From NCBI GenBank assembly GCA_050732395.1, contig JBOHQX010000203.1:1-64000 (forward strand): a stretch of 64,000 nt of DNA, in the 5' to 3' direction. How positions within the stretch are numbered: the first letter of the stretch is position 1; the number at the start of each line of letters is the position of its first letter. Made by a program: the position numbers and the translations under genes. Below the pieces are notes generated by a model. It was not told the origin of the DNA, searched no databases, and saw only the letters and a list, made by a program, of their open reading frames with translations. Shown in pieces: positions 1 through 8,182 of this stretch. Origin of the DNA: JBIOXB01 sp050732395 (GTDB lineage Bacteria > Zhuqueibacterota > Zhuqueibacteria > Zhuqueibacterales > Zhuqueibacteraceae).

Positions 1-1053
1 CAGATTTTGAACCCATATCAGGAGGTTTCGTTATGTCAGAGCCTGGGCCTCAAAAACGCTACAGCCTTGCTTTCAAGCAAAAGGTTGTGTCTGAGATTGA
101 AGCGGGCAAATTTTGTATTTCACAAGCCAAACGAATTTACGATATTCACGGTGCCCTGACGCTTTACAATTGGCTGCGGAAATTGGGCAAAGGTCACTTG
201 ATTGAAAAGGTCGTGCGTATCGAGATGAAAGACGAAAAAGACAAATTCAAAGAGCTGCAGCGCAAAAATCAAGAACTGGAATCGGCACTGGCCCAGGCGC
301 ATCTGCGGCTACTCATGTATGAATGCTTGATGGAGAGCGTGGAAGCGCATTATCAGATCGATGTAAAAAAAACTTTTGGTTCGACAGTGTCAAACGCGCG
401 CTCCTCAAAGCCAAAGAGCAAGGCTTAAAATATTCGTTGTCGCGTTTGTGCGCATTTTTTGAGTACACGCGGCAAGCTTATCATAAACTGGTGAAACAAA
501 GCTTGCAGCTGGATCTGTGGGATCAACGGATCATCGATGAAATCCAACACATTCGCCACCGCCAGCCGCGGGTGGGAACACGCAAACTGCACCGCATGCT
601 GAATGAACGTCTGAAGGATGAGGGCATTATGGTTGGCCGTGACCGTTTGTTTGAGCTGCTGCGTACCCGTAACTTATTGATTCGTCGACGCCGGAACGCG
701 CGCCAGACGACCGATTCGCGGCATCGCTTGAACAGGTATCGCAACTTGATTCGGGGCTTAGAAAACACCAGGCCGAATCAGGTATACGTGTCTGACATCA
801 CTTATCTGGAAACACTTGAGGGTTTCTGTTATCTGGCTTTGGTCACCGACGCTTATTCGCGCAAGATTGTCGGTTATGATGTCAGCCGGAGCCTGTCGCT
901 AGAAGGCAGCCTATGGGCGTTACAAATGGCTTTGGGAGCGTTATCAGGGCCGCTGGAGCTCATTCATCATTCCGATCGCGGCCTTCAGTATTGCAGCCAC
1001 GCATACGTCCAATTGTTGACAAAGAACGGTGTTCAAATCAGTATGACCGAAGA
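1..1053 (+). mobile_element. IS3-family insertion sequence, 3'-truncated
   Basis: An orfA/orfB transposase pair in the IS3 arrangement: a small helix-turn-helix OrfA overlaps a longer OrfB in the -1 frame, with an A-rich slippery run at 365-372. The left end, including any terminal inverted repeat, probably lies at or before the window edge. The right end is missing: OrfB homology stops at about position 1050, after the second catalytic Asp, and the DNA changes abruptly into a tandem ACTGATC repeat. The element therefore cannot make a complete transposase and has no visible right terminal repeat. Confidence 0.85.
33..428 (+). CDS. IS3-family transposase OrfA (HTH protein)
   Basis: A 131-aa protein. 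The N-terminal half (about residues 8-55) is a transposase helix-turn-helix of the IS3/IS911 type that binds the element's ends. Residues 60-100 form a Leu/Glu/Lys-rich coiled coil typical of OrfA, used for multimerisation with OrfAB. The start is an ATG preceded by AGGAGG at a good distance (bases 21-26). The last ~18 residues are read only if no frameshift occurs at the A-run (365-371); in the fusion frame translation continues into OrfB. The gene itself appears intact, but its partner is truncated. Confidence 0.85.
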   Translation: MSEPGPQKRYSLAFKQKVVSEIEAGKFCISQAKRIYDIHGALTLYNWLRKLGKGHLIEKVVRIEMKDEKDKFKELQRKNQELESALAQAHLRLLMYECLMESVEAHYQIDVKKTFGSTVSNARSSKPKSKA

Positions 1054-1072
1054 ACTGATCACTGATCACTGA
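323..1072 (+). pseudogene. IS3-family transposase OrfB (rve integrase core), truncated
   Basis: The catalytic half of an IS3 transposase, probably made as an OrfAB fusion. After a -1 slip at A-AAA-AAA (365-371) the reading continues with residues KKNFWFDSVKRALLKAKEQG; the nominal ATG at 323 is probably not a real start. The HTH_21 region precedes an rve (RNase H-fold) domain. The first catalytic Asp is in the motif VSDITY and the second in HSDRGLQY. The segment that should carry the third residue (Glu of DDE) and the C-terminal region is gone: after VQISMTE the frame runs into a tandem heptamer repeat and stops. Dead as an enzyme. Confidence 0.85.
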
Positions 1073-1088
1073 TTACTGATCACTGATC
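1054..1088 (+). repeat. Five tandem copies of heptamer ACTGATC
   Basis: Five consecutive 7-bp units: ACTGATC, ACTGATC, ACTGATT, ACTGATC, ACTGATC. The array begins within a few bases of where the IS3 transposase homology is lost and ends 9 bp before the stop codon of the convergent SDR gene. It resembles the other short-period intergenic repeats of this window, but it is purely tandem and not a hairpin. Confidence 0.9.
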
Positions 1089-1096
1089 CCCTCACC

Positions 1097-1849
1097 TCAC
1101 ACCCCCCACCCTCCGCTGATCTGTATATTCGCACCATTAATGTATCGTGCTTCTTCTGAAAGCAAAAAGCAACAAGTTGAAACGACATCCTCGACCGAGC
1201 CAATATATCCCGCCGGGATATTTTTCTCCAGCTTCTGCAATTCTTCCGCCGGCATGCCGCCTGCAAGAACCTTCGCGCCCGAATCGATGAACCCCGGCGA
1301 AATGCAATTGGCGGTGATGCCGTCGGGCGCCAGTATTTTGGCGAGCGTGCGCGTCAATATCAGAACCCCGGCTTTGGCAATATAGTGCGCGGTGACGAAC
1401 GGCTGGCCGATCATTTGGTCCGAGCGCGCCATACTGAAATTGATGATGCGCCCCCATCGCCGTGCTTTCATTCCCGGAGCGACCGCACGTGCCAGATAGA
1501 AGATCGGATGCAAATTGTGATCGAACATCTCGTGCCATCCTTCCTCCGATTCATCGAAAAGGTGCACGCGATGATACTGTCCCGCCCCATTGATCAGCGC
1601 ATCGATACGGCCCCATTCAGCTTCAACGGCACGAGCCCAGCTCGTAGCCGCTCGCGCATCGGATATGTCGCAACGATCGGCGCGGCCCGCCACGCCCAGT
1701 CCAGAAATTCCCTGCAGTGTTTCTTCGGCTTCCTTACGGCTGTTACGATAACCGATCGCGACATTCCAACCTCGTCCGGCTAGCGCCAGAGCGATGGCCC
1801 GGCCGATACCGCGCGCTCCTCCCGTGATGAGCGCAACGTTTGCAGGCAT
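1097..1849 (-). CDS. SDR-family NAD(P)-dependent oxidoreductase (FabG-like)
   Basis: A 250-aa classical short-chain dehydrogenase/reductase, the usual length. Rossmann cofactor motif TGGARGIG at residues 9-16, NGAG (equivalent of NNAG) at about 87-90, catalytic triad Ser143, Tyr156 and Lys160 (YIAKAG), and the ISPG motif after strand 6. It probably reduces or oxidises a carbonyl/hydroxyl group with NAD(P)(H). The closest family relatives are 3-oxoacyl-ACP reductase-like enzymes, but the substrate cannot be deduced. The ATG at 1849 has an upstream GGAG at 5-6 nt spacing. It is a single gene, convergent with the IS remnant and with no operon partner. Confidence 0.88.
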   Translation of the reverse strand: MPANVALITGGARGIGRAIALALAGRGWNVAIGYRNSRKEAEETLQGISGLGVAGRADRCDISDARAATSWARAVEAEWGRIDALINGAGQYHRVHLFDESEEGWHEMFDHNLHPIFYLARAVAPGMKARRWGRIINFSMARSDQMIGQPFVTAHYIAKAGVLILTRTLAKILAPDGITANCISPGFIDSGAKVLAGGMPAEELQKLEKNIPAGYIGSVEDVVSTCCFLLSEEARYINGANIQISGGWGV

Positions 1850-1967
1850 TTTTTCTCCTGTAAGATCAAGAAAATTAGAACATAAATTTGAACGGTTATT
1901 CCAAAACCTGTTTTACCTTATCTACACAACATATTGTTTTCAAGAACAAATTGCGACGTTTCATTTT

Positions 1968-2008
1968 GGTATTTTGGCCCTTGCGGAGTATTTTTCATCC
2001 AAAATACC
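1968..2008. repeat. Inverted repeat with 10-bp perfect arms
   Basis: GGTATTTTGG (1968-1977) and CCAAAATACC (1999-2008) are perfect complements separated by 21 nt. The repeat lies in the 281-bp gap between the divergently transcribed SDR gene and the thioredoxin/NHL gene, 123 bp before the start of the latter. It could be an operator or a hairpin. It has no T-tract typical of a terminator. Confidence 0.6.
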
Positions 2009-2130
2009 TCTTGTATCTCAATCGCGCATTGCCTATTATCTTTTGCTGCTTCTTGACTCCTGCGGAATACCTCTGCACGCAAGGTCGAACGAGCGCTCTC
2101 AGAAAAATCATACTCTGCCATAAATAAAAC

Positions 2131-4122
2131 ATGACACCGATAAGAACAGATGCCGACCGTTTGGCGCTGAGAACGCAGATTCAAGAAAAAATCCGCGAAG
2201 TGCGCACCAAGCACAAAATCAAAGCACCCGACTTTCCCGCGGGCTTGGAGTGGTTGAATACACCGCGGCCACTCCAGTTGGCGGAAATGCGCGGCAAAGT
2301 GGTGCTGCTCGACTTCTGGACCTTCTGCTGCATCAATTGCATGCATGTCATACCGGATTTGAAGTATTTTAAGAAAAAGTACGCCGGCCAGTCGATGGTG
2401 GTGATCGGTGTACATTCCGCAAAATTCACGCACGAAAAAGAGACCGCCAGCATCCGGCAAGCCGTACAGCGGCTGGGGGTCGAGCATCCGGTGGTGGTCG
2501 ATTCCGACTTCGCGGTCTGGCAGGCTTACACCGTACGTGCCTGGCCAACGTTGGTCTTGATCGACCCCGAAGGCTATCTGCTCGGCGTGTTCTCCGGTGA
2601 AGGTAATCGCGAAATCGTCGACCATTACGTCTCAGAAACTCTGGCTATCTTCGCGCAAGAAGGTAAGCTGGACAAGACGCCGCTCGCCGCGAAGCCCGAA
2701 GCGAGGGAGTGGCCTGAATCGCTTTTGCACTTCCCCGGCAAGGTTGTTGCCGATCCTAAGAACAGGCGGCTCATCATCGCTGATTCCAATCATGATCGCC
2801 TGCTCGTGTGCGCCCCAGATGGCACTCTGAAAGAGATCATTGGCTCCGGCGTGGACGGCGACGACGACGGCGACTTTGAAACGGCGCAATTGCGTCGCCC
2901 GCAAGGCATGGCTCTTCACGGCGAAGACTTGATCGTGTGCGATACAGAAAATCACCTGCTGCGCCGCGTCGATTTTGGCGCGCGCAGTGTGACCACGATT
3001 GCCGGCACGGGTGAGCAAGGCAGTTACGTGCAACGCGGTGGCCCCGGCTTGAAAACGCCGCTCAATTCGCCCTGGGATATCTTCATTCATGGCAACATCG
3101 GCTACCTTGCCATGGCCGGGCCTCATCAAATCTGGTCGATCGACTTGAGGACCAACCGCGTGGAGCCTTTTGCTGGCACGGGGCACGAAGCGCGGCGCGA
3201 TGGCGAGCGTCTGCAAGCGGCTTTTGCGCAGCCTAGTGGCATTACCGGTGAGGTCATCGGCGGCGAGCTCACGCGCTTGTTCATTGCCGACAGCGAGATC
3301 TCCAGCGTTCGCCAAATCGACTTGCGCAGCGAGCGTGTCGGCACAGTGGTGGGCGGCGATCTGTTTCAATACGGCGATCACGACGGAACCATGGAGAATG
3401 TCCGCCTGCAGCATCCTTTGGGCGTGCTGTTTCACGACGGAAAACTCTATCTCGCCGACACCTACAATCACAAGATCAAAGTAATCGATCCCAACCTGCG
3501 CACCTGCAAGACGTTGCTCGGCGACGGGCGATCCGGCCATGAGGACGGCGCCCTGGCCCGTTTTTCGGAACCTTCCGGCCTGGCGATCCTCAACAGCAAA
3601 ATGTACGTGGCGGACACCAACAATCACGCGATCCGCGTGGTCGATTTGCATCATCTTGAAGCCGGCACTTTGCGCCTCAAGCCGCAAGCGGTGCATGCCG
3701 CCGAACGATTGGTGTCGAAGCACACGGCCGTCATGAAATTGGCACAGCAAACCTTGGCCCCAGGTGCGGCGGAGATACGTGTGAAAATCCTCTTACCCGA
3801 GGGCGCTGAATTGAACGAAGGCTCGCCCGTGCAGATCGTGGTGAGCAGCCGGAACGAAGCACTGATTTTTTTGTCTGCTGCGCTGACCTTGACCTCTTCG
3901 GGGACTGAAATCCCGGTGCCCCTGCGCGTGCAGCCTCTGGCGGCGGAAGCCGCGTTCCGGCTCGAGCTCTTGTATTATTATTGCGAGCCGCGGCGTGGCC
4001 TGTGCATGATGCGGCAAGCTGCTTATGAAGTTCCAGTGCGGATCACGGATGAAGCTGGTGCTTTGGTTGAAATTGTCGACACTCCCAACTGGAGTGATCC
4101 TGGCATTATCAAAACAGATTGA
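2131..4122 (+). CDS. Thioredoxin-fold/NHL-repeat protein (NHLRC2-like)
   Basis: A 663-aa soluble protein with the three-part architecture of NHLRC2: an N-terminal thioredoxin-like domain (about 30-175) with the family's unusual CCINC motif at residues 66-70 (WTFCCINC 63-70), a six-bladed NHL beta-propeller (about 190-520) with recurring DTxNHxIRxxD-type strand ends, and a C-terminal beta-sandwich (about 550-655). The family is found in animals and many bacteria. The biochemical role is unsettled; a redox or scaffolding function is inferred. There is no signal peptide and no clear Shine-Dalgarno before the ATG. Convergent or operon partners are absent. Confidence 0.85.
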   Translation: MTPIRTDADRLALRTQIQEKIREVRTKHKIKAPDFPAGLEWLNTPRPLQLAEMRGKVVLLDFWTFCCINCMHVIPDLKYFKKKYAGQSMVVIGVHSAKFTHEKETASIRQAVQRLGVEHPVVVDSDFAVWQAYTVRAWPTLVLIDPEGYLLGVFSGEGNREIVDHYVSETLAIFAQEGKLDKTPLAAKPEAREWPESLLHFPGKVVADPKNRRLIIADSNHDRLLVCAPDGTLKEIIGSGVDGDDDGDFETAQLRRPQGMALHGEDLIVCDTENHLLRRVDFGARSVTTIAGTGEQGSYVQRGGPGLKTPLNSPWDIFIHGNIGYLAMAGPHQIWSIDLRTNRVEPFAGTGHEARRDGERLQAAFAQPSGITGEVIGGELTRLFIADSEISSVRQIDLRSERVGTVVGGDLFQYGDHDGTMENVRLQHPLGVLFHDGKLYLADTYNHKIKVIDPNLRTCKTLLGDGRSGHEDGALARFSEPSGLAILNSKMYVADTNNHAIRVVDLHHLEAGTLRLKPQAVHAAERLVSKHTAVMKLAQQTLAPGAAEIRVKILLPEGAELNEGSPVQIVVSSRNEALIFLSAALTLTSSGTEIPVPLRVQPLAAEAAFRLELLYYYCEPRRGLCMMRQAAYEVPVRITDEAGALVEIVDTPNWSDPGIIKTD

Positions 4123-4336
4123 GGCTACAACCTTGCGATCGGTCAGGCAGTCTGATATTGTGCTTTGGTCGATCTATCATATCATTCAATTCATCCCGCT
4201 TTTCCTTCGTCCCGATCTTCTTCGTTGACGCTCCACCTGAGAAATCGCGAGGCAAAACAGAAACGCGGGCCCTCCGCTGCTCCGGCTCACGGCCGGAAGT
4301 GAGTGGAAACAAATTATTTTCAAAGGAGATGCACCC

Positions 4337-4690
4337 ATGAACATTTACGTGGGGAATCTTGCGCATGCGGTGACTGAAGACGAATTGCGGGACGCTTTCG
4401 CCGCGTACGGGGAAGTCGCTTCCGTGACGTTGATCAAGGACAAGTTCACAGGCGAGTCGCGCGGTTTTGCCTTCGTGGAGATGCCTGCCAAAGCGCATGC
4501 CGCTACGGCCATGCGCGAAATGAACGGCAAAGAACTGCAAGGCCGTTCTCTCATCGTCAATGAGGCGCGGCCGCGTCGTGAAAGAACGGGCGGCGGCGGC
4601 GGGGGTGGGCGCAGCGGCGGCCGGAGCAGCGGCGGTCGCAGCAGCGGCGGCGGCTATGGTGATCGGCGCAGAAGTGGCGGGCGTTACTAA
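4337..4690 (+). CDS. RRM-domain RNA-binding protein with Gly/Arg/Ser-rich tail
   Basis: A 117-aa protein. Residues 1-80 form one RNA-recognition motif: RNP-2 is IYVGNL at residues 2-7 and RNP-1 is RGFAFVEM near 41-48. The remaining ~35 residues are a Gly/Ser/Arg-rich low-complexity tail. It matches the cold-inducible bacterial RRM proteins (cyanobacterial Rbp type), which bind single-stranded RNA and affect transcript stability. The start has a good AAAGGAG Shine-Dalgarno about 8 nt upstream. It is monocistronic; the following gap holds a hairpin (4785-4819). Confidence 0.93.
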   Translation: MNIYVGNLAHAVTEDELRDAFAAYGEVASVTLIKDKFTGESRGFAFVEMPAKAHAATAMREMNGKELQGRSLIVNEARPRRERTGGGGGGGRSGGRSSGGRSSGGGYGDRRRSGGRY

Positions 4691-4784
4691 TTAGCGCAGG
4701 CTCTTCGCCCGGGCCAGGCTCTCTGTCATGATCCGAATTCATTTTCCTCGCAGTTGCATGAGGAGGCCACAGGCCGGCATCCAC

Positions 4785-4819
4785 ACACGTTACACGTTGC
4801 GTGCCGACGTGTAACGTGT
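4785..4819. repeat. Hairpin of heptamer-like repeats (13-bp arms)
   Basis: ACACGTTACACGT (4785-4797) and ACGTGTAACGTGT (4807-4819) are perfect complements with a 9-nt loop. Each arm is itself built of near-tandem ACACGTT units with period 7. It sits between the RRM gene and pdxB, 47 bp before the GTG start of pdxB, with no downstream T-run. It may act as a terminator or mRNA-stabilising structure, and it belongs to the short-period hairpin class seen elsewhere in the window. Confidence 0.8.
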
Positions 4820-4866
4820 AACCTCTCCTTACTCCCTGCTTTTACAAATTCATTGCGCTGCTTGTC

Positions 4867-6045
4867 GTGCTAAAAATTCTTGCTGACGAAAATATACCAT
4901 TTGCCCAGGAAGCTTTTGGCACTTTAGGCGAAGTGCAAGTCCTGCCCGGTCGCGCCATTAAAAGCGAAGTTTTGCGTGACGTCGAGGTACTGTTGGTGCG
5001 CTCGATAACGGCTGTGAATGCTGGACTGCTGCGCGGAACGGCGGTGCGCTTCCTCGGCACGGCGACGATCGGGATCGATCACATCGATTTGAATTATCTG
5101 CAGGCACATAACATTGCCTTCGCGAGCGCCGTTGGCTCCAATGCCAATTCCGTCGCCGAATATGTGACTGCGGCTTTATTGCATTGGGCAGTATCTTGCA
5201 GAATTGACTTGCCAGGAAAAATTCTCGGTGTCGTAGGTGCCGGTCACGTTGGCAGCCTGGTCATTCAGAAAGCCCGAGCTCTGGGCCTGCAGGTATTGGT
5301 TGATGATCCGCCCTTGGCAAGAAAAATCCGGTCAGAACGAAGTGTGCCGCCGTGGGATTTTTGTTCGCTGGACGAGCTCATGCCGGCGGACATGGTAACG
5401 GTGCACACGCCGCTCCTCCACGACGGCTCCGACCCCACCTTTCATCTTTTTGATGAAACGCGCCTGCGCGCCATGAAACGCGGCAGCATCCTGATCAACA
5501 CCGCACGCGGCGCCGTTGTCGACAATCAGGCCTTGAAGAAAGTCTTGCAAGCGCAGCACTTGTCCGGCGCGATTTTGGACGTTTGGGAACACGAGCCGTG
5601 TCCTGATCTCGAATTATTGCGCCGTGTAAATGTGGCAACGCCGCATATTGCCGGTTACTCGTTTGACGGGAAACTCCAGGGCACGCTGCAAATCTATGTA
5701 GCGTTGTGCCGGTTTCTGGGCGTGCCTCCGACGTGGGACGCCACGTCGTGTCTGCCTGCTCCGGCGCAGCCGGTCATCGAATCAGACCGCAGGCATGACA
5801 GGGCGGCTGAAGTTCTCCATGGAATTGTACGGCAGGCTTACAACCTCGCTGCGGACGACCAGGCATTGCGTGATGGGCTTTACCGCAGCGATTGGGGTGA
5901 CGAACATCGCGGCCGGCACTTCGACGATTTACGGCGCAGTTATCCTCCGCGCCGCGAATTTGGCAATTATAGAGTTCAATTGCATCAGAGCCAGCTTCAT
6001 CTCGGTGCCTCATTGCTGGAGCTGGGCTTTCAAATTTATGCTTGA
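4867..6045 (+). CDS. pdxB: Erythronate-4-phosphate dehydrogenase
   Basis: A 392-aa D-2-hydroxyacid dehydrogenase of the PdxB subfamily, which oxidises 4-phospho-erythronate in the DXP-dependent pyridoxal-5'-phosphate pathway. NAD-binding motif GVVGAGHVG (GxGxxG at 124-129), catalytic Arg214 in INTARGAVVDN, acidic residue in DVWEHEP (238-244), and His260 in TPHIAGYS. The AVGSNANSVAEYV stretch (88-100) is the PdxB version of the substrate loop. The ~100-residue C-terminal extension is the PdxB dimerisation domain. The GTG start gives the canonical N-terminus LKILADENIP. Length is normal for the family (about 380). No other B6 gene is in the window. Confidence 0.92.
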   Translation: MLKILADENIPFAQEAFGTLGEVQVLPGRAIKSEVLRDVEVLLVRSITAVNAGLLRGTAVRFLGTATIGIDHIDLNYLQAHNIAFASAVGSNANSVAEYVTAALLHWAVSCRIDLPGKILGVVGAGHVGSLVIQKARALGLQVLVDDPPLARKIRSERSVPPWDFCSLDELMPADMVTVHTPLLHDGSDPTFHLFDETRLRAMKRGSILINTARGAVVDNQALKKVLQAQHLSGAILDVWEHEPCPDLELLRRVNVATPHIAGYSFDGKLQGTLQIYVALCRFLGVPPTWDATSCLPAPAQPVIESDRRHDRAAEVLHGIVRQAYNLAADDQALRDGLYRSDWGDEHRGRHFDDLRRSYPPRREFGNYRVQLHQSQLHLGASLLELGFQIYA

Positions 6046-6152
6046 CATTATTGGGCGGGATTGTTAACGTCTTTGGCACGAGATACAATCTCATGCATCT
6101 GGCCTCAATCAACCTGATAGGATCAGTCATTCAGTTCTATGGAGGTGTAGCA

Positions 6153-6938
6153 ATGCAGGCAGTTCTTTCCTGGTTCTTGGCGGCAACCACCGCCCTGTTG
6201 ATGACGAACCACAACGGTGGCGAAGAAAACAAGAAAAATGCATCCGATAATAGTGCGTCTGCTTCGCAAACTGCGGGGTATGCCGCGACCAAGGTGGCAA
6301 ACGGTGGATCGATTGCGGGAACCGTCACTTATGCCGGCAAAGCGGCGGCACCCAAAAAACTGGCGGTTACGAAAGACACCCAAGTATGCGGCAAAGTCGA
6401 GCACATGGATGAGAGCCTGGTCGTGGGCGCAAGCGGCGGCGTCAAGAATGTCGTCGTGAGCATCAAGGGCATTAAATCCGGGAAGGGCTTGGAAACACTG
6501 GGCACGTCTTTTGTATTGGATCAAAAGGGATGCATGTATTCGCCGCACGTGTCGCTGGTGCCGGTCAATGCCACGTTAAAGATTCTGAATCCCGACGGTA
6601 TTCTGCACAACATTCACACGTACAGCCAGAAGAACCCGGCGTTCAACAAATCGCAACCGCAATTCAAGAAAGAAATGACTACGACCTTTGCGCAGCCGGA
6701 ACTGGTGACGGCGAAATGCGATGTACATGGCTGGATGAGTGCAAGTATTCTCGTGGTCGATCATCCGTATTATGTAATTACCGATGCCAATGGCGCCTAT
6801 AAGCTGGCGGACGTCCCACCCGGCACCTACACGGTGGAGTTCTGGCAGGAAAAGTTAGGGACAAAAACGGCGCAGGTGACGGTCGCTGCCGGACAAGCCG
6901 CTACGCTGAATTTTGCTTTTCCCGCAGCCGCAAATTGA
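6153..6938 (+). CDS. Cupredoxin-like exported protein (paralogue 1)
   Basis: A 261-aa exported protein. The N-terminal hydrophobic segment (residues 4-17) is a signal peptide, followed by a Ser/Ala/Asn-rich linker. The core looks like a plastocyanin-type copper fold: HNIH (His152, His155), then Cys189-x2-His192-x2-Met195 (KCDVHGWM), a typical type-1 copper ligand set. Residues ~205-255 form a carboxypeptidase-regulatory-like beta-sandwich. I place the start at the ATG at 6153 because GGAGG lies 6 nt upstream; an in-frame TTG at 6042 overlaps the pdxB stop and looks spurious. It is a clear paralogue of the product at 18133-18924 beside the oxidase operon, so a role as a periplasmic copper electron carrier is plausible but inferred. 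Confidence 0.8.
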   Translation: MQAVLSWFLAATTALLMTNHNGGEENKKNASDNSASASQTAGYAATKVANGGSIAGTVTYAGKAAAPKKLAVTKDTQVCGKVEHMDESLVVGASGGVKNVVVSIKGIKSGKGLETLGTSFVLDQKGCMYSPHVSLVPVNATLKILNPDGILHNIHTYSQKNPAFNKSQPQFKKEMTTTFAQPELVTAKCDVHGWMSASILVVDHPYYVITDANGAYKLADVPPGTYTVEFWQEKLGTKTAQVTVAAGQAATLNFAFPAAAN

Positions 6939-7024
6939 TCGTTCTTTTTTTGAGCAAGGTCGGGTTCAGAAGTGTAGAGTGATTTTGACCCAATCGTTTT
7001 GCCCATATTCTTTTCAAAATTGAC

Positions 7025-7960
7025 GTGCAGCCTGCGATTGTCATCGAAAATTTAACCCACTTCTACGGCGAGCGCCCAGCTCTCCAAGAGGTGGGTTTTT
7101 CTGTCTCTGCCGGGGAAGTCTTTGGCATTCTCGGCCCCAACGGCAGCGGCAAAACCACGCTCTTTCGTATTCTTTCCACACTTTTTCCTCCTCAACAAGG
7201 ACGCGCAAAGGTCTTGGGATACGATTGCGCACGGGCAGCCCGGCACGTGCGTGCTAAGGTTGGCGTCGTGTTTCAATCACCCAGCCTGGATGTCAAACTC
7301 ACCGTATTTGAAAATTTGAAACATCACGGCCACCTGTGGGGCTTGCGCGGTGACGACTTGCTGCAGCGCATCGACGCCGCATTGCAGGATTTCGATTTGA
7401 GCGAACGCCGCCATGATTTGGCTGAGAAATTGTCCGGTGGCTTGCGCCGCCGCGTCGAATTGGCGAAGGTGCTGTTATCGCGGCCTCCGATCTTATTGCT
7501 TGACGAACCCAGCACCGGCCTGGATCCCGGCGCGCGGCGAGATTTCTGGCAAATCTTAGAGTCCTTGCGGACAACAGAAAGCACCACGATCCTGCTTACC
7601 ACACACTTATTGGAAGAAGCGGAAAGTTGTGAGCGGCTTGCGATTCTTGATCAGGGCCGGCTCGTCGCATTAGGCTCACCGAGTGAATTGAAAGCGCGCA
7701 TCGGCGGCGAAGTGATCTGGGTGAAATCTGCTGAGCCCGCCGAATTCCGCAAGCAGTTATATGCTCTTTTGCGAATCAAATCCGCTTTGGTGGAAGGTAT
7801 GATCCGTATCGAGCAAGCGAATGGCTATGAGCTCGTGCCGAAGTTGAACGACCTCTATGCACCTTTGATAGAATCCATTTCGGTGAGCAAACCAACTTTG
7901 GAGGATGTGTTCATCAAGGAGACCGGACATAAGTTTTGGTCTGAGGATAAGCATGATTGA
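7025..7960 (+). CDS. ABC transporter ATP-binding protein (ABC-2 exporter)
   Basis: A 311-aa nucleotide-binding subunit of the DrrA/CcmA-like branch. Walker A GPNGSGKTT (37-45), signature LSGG (136-139), Walker B ILLLDEP with Asp160-Glu161, H-loop His194. The C-terminal ~85 residues are the extension common in ABC-2 export ATPases. It starts with GTG at 7025. It works with the membrane subunit encoded at 8183-8977; the two are separated by 222 bp that hold a large hairpin. The substrate is unknown; such pairs export drugs, lipids or polysaccharides, or move signals across the inner membrane. Confidence 0.93.
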   Translation: MQPAIVIENLTHFYGERPALQEVGFSVSAGEVFGILGPNGSGKTTLFRILSTLFPPQQGRAKVLGYDCARAARHVRAKVGVVFQSPSLDVKLTVFENLKHHGHLWGLRGDDLLQRIDAALQDFDLSERRHDLAEKLSGGLRRRVELAKVLLSRPPILLLDEPSTGLDPGARRDFWQILESLRTTESTTILLTTHLLEEAESCERLAILDQGRLVALGSPSELKARIGGEVIWVKSAEPAEFRKQLYALLRIKSALVEGMIRIEQANGYELVPKLNDLYAPLIESISVSKPTLEDVFIKETGHKFWSEDKHD

Positions 7961-8056
7961 TGCTGAGCCCCACGGTTTTGCAGATTTCCCAGTCTCTCAC
8001 ATATGAATGAACTTCTTATTGCCTTCTCTGCTTTTCAGTCATGCTGAAAACAGCAG

Positions 8057-8118
8057 CACACGGATCAAAAACGCACACGGAAAAAGCCTTCGATCTGGGT
8101 GAGTTTTTGATCCGTGTG
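8057..8118. repeat. Perfect 16-bp inverted repeat between ABC subunit genes
   Basis: CACACGGATCAAAAAC (8057-8072) and GTTTTTGATCCGTGTG (8103-8118) are perfectly complementary, with a 30-nt loop. The pairing can extend inward by three more base pairs after one mismatch. Placed between the ATPase and permease genes, it may attenuate transcription or fix the ratio of the two subunits. It also overlaps an alternative GTG codon for the permease at 8114, which argues against that start. Confidence 0.85.
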
Positions 8119-8182
8119 TAATCTTTTGGAATTCTATTCTGAGTTCCTTTGCCTAATCGCCCAAATATCGGGCCGCCGAAAA

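Noticed and set aside
1054..1088. CRISPR array
   Set aside because: The 7-bp units are tandem without spacers; no cas genes in the window.
6042..6070. TTGACA box overlapping the pdxB stop as a sigma-70 promoter
   Set aside because: No good -10 at 17 bp (TAACGT only), and the likely phylum may use different promoter sequences.
6042..6152. TTG start at 6042 extending the first cupredoxin-like protein by 37 residues
   Set aside because: The ATG at 6153 has a strong GGAGG and leads directly into a signal peptide; the upstream part overlaps pdxB.
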